Origin: Reticulitermes lucifugus
Lineage: Eukaryota > Arthropoda > Insecta > Blattodea > Rhinotermitidae
Assembly: GCA_026260175.1 (NCBI GenBank)
Contig: JAKCWW010001090.1
Span: forward strand, 50,788-81,562
Direction of reading: 5' to 3'
Length of the DNA stretch: 30,775 nt
The notes beneath the pieces are model-generated. The model worked only from the letters and a program-made list of their open reading frames with translations. It had not been told where the DNA came from and made no database searches. Both the position numbers and the translations under genes were made by a program. Each line of letters begins with the position of its first letter. Position 1 is the stretch's first letter. Positions 21,601-30,775 of this stretch are shown here, piece after piece.

Positions 21601-22214
21601 TTGCCTGCTCTCCCAATGCATGTCAGAAGCGATACCTTCTTGAGCTTACTTGCTCACATGGAAAACTAAATGTTGGCAGTTCGGGTGAAGCGCATAAACT
21701 GGAATGCAGAAATTATGTTAAACACGTAAGCACATTGGCAAAGGGATTACCATATGTGGCTTTATTTCAGCTTTCACCAACACGAGTGTGGCGTGTGGCT
21801 ACAGTTTAAAGTTCCGTTACATTCTCTGCTTCCATGCAAACATGTGATAAAGGAGATATTTCCTCACGTTCTGATACACATTGAAAACCCTCGCTATCTT
21901 CACCGAGCTTTAGAGTTGTACATTAACGGCGTACAGTATCTGGAACGATGATGCTGCTGACTTGTATTTGGAAGTCCCTAATTCGGATCTCGGTCGGGAC
22001 ACAATCCTGAGCTGTTAAATGGTTTTACACAGTTTTTGCGGCCAAATTACGATACATTAAGTTACCCTAATATACGCCACCACCGTATCCTTCTATATAA
22101 TTCACAATGTATTATTCGCTATAATCTTAAGATCCTACGTTATAAGTGTGAGCTGCTGACAGGGTCGGCAAATAAACAGCAAACAAATAAAATAAGATTT
22201 ATGCATTAGCTATA
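21601..22214. other. Unassigned sequence
   Basis: Two overlapping plus-strand frames (to 21809 and 21951) lack splice context and domain resemblance. No element recognised. Confidence 0.4.
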
Positions 22215-22500
22215 TGGAGTTAGGGCAGATCAGTCAGTATGGTGACTAGGGTGCGTACTGCTACCGGGGTTCCACGCCCAGCAGAGGCAGGGTTTTTCTT
22301 TCTATCCCCGCTTCCAGACCGAGTTTTAGGCATACTAACCCCCAGTAAAATAGATACTTCTGGCTTTTACTAAGAGTTTAAAGCAACTGGAGCGTGAAGC
22401 TGACCACTTACCTCCATCTAGTATCTGAAATCAGAATGCGCAGAGCTGTAATCCCAATCCCCCACCCACCTTCATTGAGTAGTGCTTAATTGACTTTACC
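22215..22500 (+). mobile_element. SINE family A copy, diverged
   Basis: Order as in family A: a head with gttccacgccca at the B-box position (22270), 'cttccagaccgag', 'cgtgaagctgaccactta', 'cctccatctagtatctg', and a 3' end near 'cccccacccaccttcattg'. It has many substitutions and a shortened middle, and flanking duplication is not clear. Confidence 0.7.
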
Positions 22501-24285
22501 TTTCGCTTTGCATTCGCTGAATGTTTGCCACGGTGCTCATTAACTAAATGTCCCATTTTATTAAACCCGAATATTCTTCATTAACAATAAAATCTAGCAA
22601 CCAAGTCAAGCTATGGTAACGAGTATCCTTTAGAAAGCAATAGTCACTATTGTATTCGCATTAGTTCATTTTGATATTCCAGTCAGCCTCAAGTGGAGGT
22701 TATAAGCCTTATATTATAAATGTTAATTTTATCACATTTTGAGGTACATGAAACTTTGCAGTTATGAATCTATGCTTATACATAGGCCTACTTCAGGTTT
22801 ATATGTATCTGCTATCTCTTATAAAATTACTGGTAAAATTGTTTTTATTATTTGTTCTAAAACAGTTTCTTTAAAAATGATATTAGAAAAATCTATTAAA
22901 AATATATTTGTAAGCAAGTTCAGAAAACCCTCTATTATATTTGTGCCAAATTTCATAACTGTGGAGCTTGTACTCGCTTAGAAAACTGCATCTGAAATTT
23001 GATGAAATTATGATTGCTGAGGATTTAAAATCCGTCTTAATATACTGTCATGTCCCGTGCCTTTCTGAGCGCCTCAGTACTGGCAGTACTTTAAAAAATG
23101 TCCTGAAATTCTACATCGCTTTACTTTCAGAAAGCAATCGTTATTTAAAATCAAACCCCACGAAAATTACATCGGGCTTGAATGAGCCAGCAATGAGCCC
23201 TGTAAAACCTTTCGCGCGCATGCTGTGTCAATCTGGCCTCTGAACAGTGTTGTGCCCGAGAGATGTAGCTACTTTTTGACAGCTGTCGGATACGTGACAA
23301 ACAGGACAATTGTATAGCATTTACTCTCAGTTGAACACTCTGGATTCGTGATGAAACGGAAATTTAGCGTTGCGCAGGTCTTACTGAAATATACACACAA
23401 ACAACTAATCCTAAAAATAGCAGATAAATACATTATTCTTCAGAGTAGAATCTCTCTTGAGAAATTATTATTTTGTGAGTACAAAAGAACAGATGCCAAA
23501 TATAATATAATATATAAGGCCTATACAGATTAATGTCTACACTTAAATTCAAAGCCTAATTCAGATAGTTCTGATTTTGTGCACGCTTAACAAGATATAC
23601 AGAAAACATACCAATTTGTGGTGTAACTTCGCTCTATTTATTTCTTTGCCTACAAAATGCATGGCATTGATTTTATTTGCTCAGATATGTATCTGAATAT
23701 TATCTGAATAACAAGAAAGTGGGGACATACTGGCCTATGCAATAATAAGGTGTGGTTTTGTTGCGCAGAGATCATCCATTTCTCCTGAACATTTATCTAA
23801 CCCCCGTAATAAATAAGTGAAAAATAAATATGTGAATGAAATAACAAAATACTCGGTGATTTGTTTTATGCAGCGTGTAGTCCTAAAAAAATTCAAAATA
23901 TTTCCTACCGAACCAGGTAGGATGCTGCCATAACTCGCCGTCACCTCTTTAGACCTCAAGAAAAGTAGGCTATAATGCTCGTAAACATCAGACATTACTG
24001 GTGGATTGGTAATCGACTGAACTACACTAGTTACTAGTTCTCGACACGTCAGACAATTTCAATCCAATTAAGTAATACAACTAATATTTAAATAATGTAG
24101 TTTTTATTCAATTTAATGTAGACTTTTTGGGGTTTCTTCGCACCACATGCAGTATTTACACCGCCATGACTCAATCTTCCGGAATTTGACAGTACATTTC
24201 TTCCGCTGAAGGTGTAGTATTTGAGTGCCGCGCCTCGCTGTCTCCAGTTTTCGGATCTGACAACGGGATGCATTATGGGGACTTT
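22501..24285. other. Unassigned AT-rich sequence
   Basis: Several frames of 60-90 codons occur at 22739-23530 on the plus strand and 23735-23995 on the minus strand. Their lysine/isoleucine-rich composition mirrors AT content, and none shows a domain or paired splice sites. Confidence 0.45.
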
Positions 24286-24289
24286 GCTT

Positions 24290-24425
24290 AGGGGGGCTGA
24301 GTAAACCACAAAAAATCTCAGGACATTTGGTGTCTGTGTCGAAAGTCGAACCGGATACCTCCCGAATACAAGTAAGGAATCGCCGTTTGAGCCGGCTTGC
24401 TGTATAACTTTTTTGATGTTGCGCA
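24290..24425 (-). repeat. SINE family D remnant
   Basis: The plus strand reads ggggggctgagtaaaccac, then gtgtcgaaagtcgaaccgg and atacctcccgaatacaag, in the order seen at 7965-8140. The B-box complement is degenerate (gtcgaacc). Overlapping minus-strand frames across it (about 90-120 codons) are shadows of the repeat. Confidence 0.5.
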
Positions 24426-25024
24426 TGCGTTTGAAAGTAAGACATAAACATGTACACTTTTTGTCTTGTAATCATCTACCGTAACATTGGCCAAGAGCTT
24501 AAAGGCAGTGGAGCGACATATACGTAGACCTGCAATACGGACGACGTCTCTTTCTATGCTTCTCTTTCTTTGATGTCCCAGAATACCCAATACTCTCTGC
24601 CCAGTATAGAGAGAACACTCGACTGACGTCCTGAGTAGTACTGGAGCAGGTTACATCCCTTTATTCTTCAAAACGAGGTAATGCGATTTGTTAGACGCTT
24701 CCTTCTTGTTCGCTTGACTGTAGCTTTGTGTCGCTGAATGTCTAGGCTTTAATATTATGTACATCTCATTTTATTCTCCTTCAAAAACAAGAAGAAAACA
24801 TAAACTGAAGCATATATTACTTTCTGAATCTTTTTCTTAAAGTGACCTTCGATGTAGGAATTTCAGTTTTGAAATTTTGCTTATAGGCCCATACAACTTA
24901 TTTTATACGCCTCTTGCTTTCTTTCTATAAAAATATTAACTAATGCAGACAGGTAAAGAAATACATCGTGCTGTAAAAAAGATATGTCGTGGCTGAAGCT
25001 AACATAATATTCTATTAAATCCTA
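24426..25024. other. Unassigned sequence
   Basis: No supported feature. Confidence 0.4.
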
Positions 25025-25255
25025 GTGCTCAGAGAAGCGTTGTGATACCTAGGGTACGATATCTGCGACTGAGGTATCGCGGTTTGATTCTCGGCACGCA
25101 AAGCGTCCAGATGGACTATTTGGCCCAACCAGCCTCCTATGCAATGGTTACGGGAAGCACTTTCTTGGGGGCTAAAACGGCCGAGGCGTGAACTCTTTTC
25201 CATCTAGTGCCGAGGTTCGGAATGCATGGAGCTGTACTGTCATTCCCCCGTCAGT
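25025..25255 (+). mobile_element. SINE family A copy, diverged
   Basis: Contains a B-box-like ggtttgattctcgg (25081-25094), then 'cgtccagatgg', 'ccaaccagcctcctatgcaa', 'ggggctaaaacggccgaggc' and 'catctagtgccgaggttc'. It ends near ctgtcattcccccg. It matches the other family A copies in order but lacks the end segment seen at 6690-6715. Confidence 0.75.
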
Positions 25256-27317
25256 TTTTATTTCATGCACAAGAATAACGTTACACTGTAAACTTGTTTT
25301 CTGTTATGTGCTCAAAGTTTCACATCGTCGCCATTTCTGCAATTTTTGATTTACGTAATTCATATTTACGATACTTATGCTAAATGTCACATGCTAAACT
25401 GCAATGGGTTATTATCTACCCTCATCAAACCAAAAAATAAGGAAAATTTCGCGTTGCTTGCAATCTCTTATTTCACACCTACAAAAACATGGCCTTAAAA
25501 AATATGAATACTTTCCCAAAGATTTCTTACCATACATTATTTCAGGACCCCAAAGTGAGTGACGCTAGTGTCGCTTTCGCCTCACAGGTTCGCGCGTCCG
25601 CCATGTTGTTGTTACTATTGGTTGTGGGATATTAGATATTACAGCGTTGTTGTGGCCTCCAATAACATAATATTCTTACAGATTTTTTGAGCGGTGATTA
25701 ACTGCTCAAAGGTTAAATTGGGACAGAAACTGACACGCATATACATACAGATAACATAGTAATACCATACAACTACTTTTTCCTTTTAACGCAGGAAAGT
25801 AGACTAGAAACAGTATCACTTCTTTGCAAAGAAACAGTTTTATCATATGACTTACAACGGCGTTTGATTTCCCCTGGTAATACATCCGCATCATCGGCTT
25901 TGGCCAATCGTTTTTGCAATGTAGAGTAACGAGACAGATAAACAAAAATGCGGACCCTCCATATTGTAATAAAGGTACAACTCCCCAGTCAATCCCTGCC
26001 ATTGTTCGGAAGCCCTGGATTTTCATACTGACAAGGCGATAACCCTAAAATATAAACTTTTTTCCACTAAACCTTCTGCAAACAAAATAACAAAGTAACT
26101 AACAAAACGTCATATAACCTGCAATCTGACAACACTGCTTTAAATTTTTATTGATTTGTGCATGATTGCATTCAGAGGAAAGCTTTACCCTACTTCGAAA
26201 TGGGTTCTGATTCAACAGGAGAGATCCAGGAGCTTTAGGTATGTACAGTTGGATTATAATGCATTATAACACGTGGCATTGAGGGATTTCAGTTATGCTG
26301 ATTACATTTATATCTTAGAGGATTATTTTAAATGACAAGCTTGTACGTTACGTTCAGATATCTCATCATTAACTCATGATTGATGGCAAATCATCTCGAA
26401 ATATTCGTGCTGTATCTTTGTAATCTGCTTTTGTTGAATGGCATCATAGGACTCACGTAATTTTAATGTGAATTTTGTTGGGTTAGAGATACGGTTGACA
26501 TTCTTCGAGACAGATTTTAAATTACACTCTAAACAGCGTTCATCCTTATCCTATTGTAGCATAGTGTTTTTCGAAAAGATGTTAGTCGCTTAGGTAGCGA
26601 AGAAATTCCACGCCTTCTGTGAACCCCAAAAGGCAATTACCGTCTGGACAATAACCCAATACTGGTTCCGATTCTAAACTATTTGAATCCAGCCCACACC
26701 TCATATACTGTTTCTTTAACATACATTTTTATAGTTTTCTCCCACTTACGCCCAGGTCACCCAAGTGGCCTTCAGGTTTTCTAACTAAAATTTTGTATGG
26801 ATTTCTTGGGCCTGTAATTTCCTATGCGTGCTACGGTTGCAATCCTAGTAGTTTTCATTATGAAATACTTGCACAATATAAGTGGTACTACGCATCATAT
26901 CACATTATATATACATATATTACAAATGCATTTAAAATATTTTGTTGAAAATGCCATTAATCAGGGTTCCCATTTACTGAAGGATTATAATTACTGATTT
27001 ATGAGCAATAAATTATTGTACGATTATTAAAAAGACAAAGGAAGAGGAAACAATACGGCAGTTTATTATAAGCATATTATTAATAAGAACACATACACTA
27101 TAGTGTCTTGTTTCTTCAGTAATACGACGATCAATATATCGAATTAAATGCAAAGTAAATAGGAAGCTGAATTTTTAGAAAATGAAACTTCAAAACGTAG
27201 TGCTTATTATATACACCATAGACTTTCCCACGGAGCTAAAAATTTGTATCATCGTCTTCTTGGTTGTGACAATTTGCTGTCAAAATTTCGGAGGAAGTTC
27301 GTCTTCACCTTCACTTC
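25256..27317. other. Unassigned intron-like sequence
   Basis: No exon or element recognised. A short GC-richer segment at 25555-25610 contains gttcgcgcgtccgccatg but has no tRNA-like or coding structure I can support. Confidence 0.4.
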
Positions 27318-27435
27318 TACCCTGAAGATAGAAGCAGAAGGTCCCTGAAAACCGTTGATAAACTTCTATCAGACTAAACGAAGTCACGTAATAGAACGAC
27401 AATACTCATAATCACAGGGTGAACCTCAAATCTCG
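27318..27435 (+). repeat. Dispersed tail-family copy
   Basis: Begins taccctgaagatagaag, then gtccctgaaaaccgttgata and aacttctatcagactaaacg, ending gaacctcaaatctcg. The end is shared with the copy at 11609. The 5' CUGAAGA motif is intact, but the stem before GAAA has decayed. Confidence 0.6.
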
Positions 27436-28240
27436 TACCAGTTGTCATGGAATTATTTCTGCAGGAAATGATCCTGTAAACAAAACACTAAAGCCTCGTT
27501 TAGTGGCACGGTGTTGCATGGACTGGTGTGTTACGTTTAGGATGAGGTGCATTTTATTTATTCTTATCATAAAATAAAATAAGATGTTCCATTTGTCTCA
27601 GTGCAATTTAATTATACCTTTAATATGCGGTTGATTTGTATAGAGTTGGAATGTGAGAAATTTTGTAGCTGAGACGCATATTTCTGTAATTTTAAGTAAA
27701 TCATAAAAAACCTTGCAGTCCCTTCGAATATATCAACGCGAGTTCCCGTAATATACAATAAAGCACATAAGAGAAATGTGGCTGTGTTTAAATTCTGAAC
27801 TTCGCAATAGACCGCTTTAATAAACTACCCGGAATCCCCGGGATAGGCCCATGTAATTAAGCGTTTCATGTCATGAAAATATAAATTTGCGTATAACTGA
27901 GCACTAATGAAAAGCATGCCCTCAACGATCGTCACTTTAAGTTTTTTATTTAGAATTATATTTATTACGTTTACTACTTGATTGCATCACCGTAATAACG
28001 CTTGGTAAGGTGCACAATTTATGAAGGTATTTGCTAAGTAATTTTCTTCCTACTTTTATTCTCTGGGCTCAGAATAAGTACTAGCTTTGTTTTAGCTGCT
28101 GCGACTGGTTAGATGGAGGTACATAGCAGTCTTTGGATAGTTAAACTCTACTCTGGGCAGTGTAAAGGTGCAAAGACAGTTCTTACTTCTTGATAGCTGA
28201 CAGTTGACATAGAGTTGAGCGGACATACCTGACTGTTTTA
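27436..28240. other. Unassigned intron-like sequence
   Basis: AT-rich with no supported feature. Confidence 0.4.
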
Positions 28241-28425
28241 AATGAACTACCGTATTTCCTGCCTCATAAGATGTGACAAGTGATAATACGCACCGTATAA
28301 TTAGCAAAGTATTTTGCGGACTTAATATCCTACTTAGTCCGGTGTTATGGCGCAGGGTAATTTTCGGGACATTTTCAGGGAAAAATTTGGGTCTTGTGGG
28401 GCTATATATACGGTAATTAATGAAC
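28241..28425. mobile_element. Candidate MITE-like element
   Basis: An insert of about 171 bp (28248-28418) starts taccgtat and ends with the complement atacggta plus att. It is flanked by the direct repeat aatgaac at 28241-28247 and 28419-28425. The inverted termini match only over about 8 bp and are offset by three bases, so the pairing of ends and duplication is not exact. No transposase is present. A chance combination or an old, eroded non-autonomous DNA transposon are both possible. The 130-codon minus-strand frame spanning it is not supported as a gene. Confidence 0.45.
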
Positions 28426-30718
28426 CAAATGGTACACTTTATTAACAGGTATATAGATAAATTTTTCATTTTGTGGAGGGTCAATCATAACTGTCAGCAT
28501 TCGAAAATTACGTTTGGCAGTTGCCCTCAATGGCCAGCTCTGCACTCATGCATTTGACATTTGTTAGCGAGTCGTTCATTACTCGATGCAGCTGGTTCTT
28601 AGAGATGGCTCCAGTACTCTGCTGAATATGTTGTTTCAAGTCGGGATGCTGGAAAGGCGGTTTCATACACTTTGGCCTTCAGGTGGCCCAACAAAAAACA
28701 ATAAGTTGCCTAAAGGTCGGGGAAGCGATGAGTTATCCATACAAGCCTTTGGAATTGCTTTGTATGTTTGTGTATGTCCGTGTTTTAACCCTTAGATTTT
28801 AAAAAGACAAAAACGTACAAAGTGAAATACTGCCATATACCAACCAAAGTTTGTTAATTCCAGATTATATTTTCAGCCTTCGTTACTTCCGCAGTTAACT
28901 TTCTGGTTTAAGTAATAGGAATATTGGTTACTGGGAAGTAAATTAAACAGGACGTCACCAATTTGGGAACTGCCTTCCTCTTGTGAGAACTTAAGCATTG
29001 CATTTAAAAATCTGTCATCTTTGACGTCAAGGGAAACAGCAGTGTGGGAAAATTGTATTAAACTTGTAACTGTTATTCGTGATTAATTTACAGTGAAGAG
29101 CCTAGAATAAATTGTACATGACCTTTTGATAATTACAAAGGAAGAAACTAATTTTAAACTGCTGAAATTGGGGTGGGAAAGGGTAGGATGTAGTTTCGTT
29201 TGAGAGGGTGAACACTAGAGAGAAGGGATTGGAAAAGAAATTATTTTAATTAGTTTCCTAACTCACCGCAAGTTCGCGTGAAGGGATGGAAGTTTTGTAC
29301 TGTAATTAGGACGTCTTAGGTGGAAATATGTTAAAAGTTAGTTCGGATGTTTTACACTTTTGTAATTTTCACTGTGCTCATTATACAGAGTGATTTATGT
29401 GACGTTAAGTGACAAGTGACTAGCAGTGAAAACAAACCGCGAGTAAAATACGCAAGGTACACAGAGCGAAGTCGTGTAACTGACAAAGAAATATCACCGT
29501 GTGAGTCGTGTGACAAAACTGAACAAGTATCAACAGATACTAAATATGCCTATGAAATAAATGGCTTTCAGAACCTCACAAAGCCGAAGAGGAGCAAGCA
29601 GCAGACCCCATTCATATTATACTCTAAATCTTACTCTGTCTTACTTTATGTGTTACTCAAGAATTGCATATGAAGTTCTCATTTTCATAATCAGCTTAAA
29701 AATATATACATGTATCCTAGAAACATGACATAAAAAAATTATTTGACCACTGTAATTGCAGCATATGTGCCAGTAACCGATGGTTCTGTTCCAGGGCAAA
29801 TCTTTGTCATGTTTTTCACTCGCTAATTATTTGTATTTGTTTTACGGCCTTAGCGTAATTGATTTGTGGACTGATTTTTAAACAGCTAATTTGATCGGTT
29901 AGTGCAACAGGCATCACGTAAAAACTCATGAGTATTATTGCTAAGCAAGTTCTTTTGATCAGTTGTATTTTTGTCGTCTCGAGCTTATAAGAAATATCCA
30001 AAATCGTTGTTTCATAGTAAAATAGGCGCATTATGTAATGAAAAACGGGCGTGAAAGGTCAGCCGTATTTGGAGTTTTGTTATATGCCCCTGTACGTGGG
30101 TTAGTAATCCATCACAAGTTGCAAGCCTAACACGAAGTAATTCGATGTACTGTCGCGCTGCTACCCAAAGTTAAAGTTGCCAAGGAGTCAAAAGAACCTA
30201 AATAAAAGGAACAGGAAACGGATTGCGCAACCCAGAATACAAAATATCTTGTTCTTTATTTCTTTTCTGTGAGCAAGAGAGAACGAGGGAAAGCCCTTTC
30301 CATTCCGTCGTTCCTAACCCTCAGTCCTTTATCCTTTTCTGTCTTTCCCTTACTCGAGAAATCCATTTGCAGTCGCATGGAAAGAAACGACATATTTTGT
30401 TCCATGTGTTAAAAAAATGTTGGTATCCGTTACCATGCCAGAAGTGTTAGCGCCAGCCCATTCTGGAATAACTGCCATGCACGTTAGTTCCCGTTAGCAT
30501 ATCAACCTCGTTATCGAAATTTCTCATACCGGATCACATTCCCGTACAGATTGATAGAATATTTGATGTGCGTAATCATTATTAAATGAAAACTAGGAAT
30601 TTATCTAAATAATGTTCTGCTTCTGCACCCAAATCCTAACTGTGCAAGAGTTTAGAATCGGATTAAGTCAAGCACCTCTCATCACTTCGTAACATTTCTA
30701 ATATCTTCTAACATGGGC
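28426..30718. other. Unassigned intron-like sequence
   Basis: No exon or element recognised across 2.3 kb. A frame at 29416-29673 is polar and lysine-rich with no in-frame ATG at its head, and is not supported as coding. Confidence 0.4.
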
Positions 30719-30775
30719 CGTGCCATGGCTCAGGCGGTTAGTCGCCGGCCTCTCACCACGGAGGCCCGGGTTCGA
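30719..30775 (+). mobile_element. SINE family B head, truncated by window end (tRNA-Glu(CTC)-like)
   Basis: The last 57 bases show a tRNA-like A-box region (tggctcaggcggttagtcg), an anticodon-like loop ctctcac, then gaggcccgggttcga, which is the start of the B box. In tRNA-Glu(CTC) the same ctctcacc and ggcccgggttcga strings occur at these positions. The anticodon stem here pairs poorly, as in SINE heads. It is the plus-strand counterpart of 7148 and 14500. The rest of the element lies beyond the window, so a genuine tRNA gene cannot be fully excluded. Confidence 0.65.

Noticed and set aside
21486..21951. Two overlapping plus-strand frames of 107 and 65 codons
   Set aside because: The first begins in a SINE body fragment, the two conflict in frame, and neither has a domain or splice sites.
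24088..24590. Three overlapping minus-strand frames of 90-120 codons
   Set aside because: They overlap each other and a family D SINE remnant; the shared repeat explains the openness.
28092..28484. A 130-codon minus-strand reading frame, the longest in the window
   Set aside because: It runs through the candidate MITE-like element, has no recognisable domain and no splice context, and its composition is that of non-coding DNA.
29416..29673. Polar, lysine-rich 85-codon frame
   Set aside because: The start is not ATG, no domain is visible, and there is no supporting acceptor or donor pair.
1..30775. CRISPR array, bacterial operon, plasmid or phage structure
   Set aside because: No regularly spaced direct repeats, no ribosome-binding-site-linked frames and no dense coding were seen; spliced exon and SINEs show a eukaryotic genome.

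Overview
This window is eukaryotic and looks like intronic DNA from a large, repeat-rich insect genome. It is AT-rich, has no operon-like packing, and has no long reading frame. It carries many copies of tRNA-derived SINEs, decayed LINE 3' ends and short retroelement tails. The repeat vocabulary resembles what I associate with Blattodea (cockroaches and termites; Periplaneta-like is my best guess). Examples are the SINE body with the 'WGRDFPH...GPTQPP' frame shadow and the tail whose shadow reads 'ETSVNNYHTTPRN'. This is recognition from memory, not a search.

Only one protein-coding exon of a host gene is supported: 6844-6994 on the plus strand. It is 151 bp with consensus splice sites, and encodes the C-terminal half of an immunoglobulin domain of a nephrin/sidestep-type cell-adhesion receptor. 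On that reading, at least the flanking sequence, and probably most of the window, is very long intron of this gene.

Layout. Positions 1-6410 hold a TG microsatellite, a weak SINE fragment, an inverted-pair retroelement with a 13-bp target-site duplication (1256-1589) and a tail copy at 3874. Positions 6410-8140 hold a SINE with target-site duplication, the exon, and two minus-strand SINE remnants. Positions 9178-9500 hold the C-terminus of a LINE ORF2 ending in a GAA/GAT microsatellite. Positions 10930-11735 hold a tRNA-Leu-like SINE, a second SINE family and a tail copy. Positions 14018-17145 hold three more tail copies and two SINEs. Positions 17286-17733 look like a solo LTR. Positions 19520-19744 hold the most interesting object: an insertion with 11-bp direct repeats, 21-bp perfect inverted repeats and a compact hammerhead-ribozyme-like core. 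Positions 20038-21308 hold a SINE, decayed LINE C-terminal coding pieces and another SINE with target-site duplication. Two more SINE copies lie at 22215 and 25025, one more tail copy at 27318, and a small terminal-inverted-repeat element at 28248. The window ends inside the tRNA-Glu-like head of a plus-strand SINE (30719-30775).

The genes do not work together in a pathway. The biology visible here is one receptor exon embedded in a landscape shaped by LINE-mobilised SINEs and by what may be Penelope-like retroelements with ribozyme-bearing ends.
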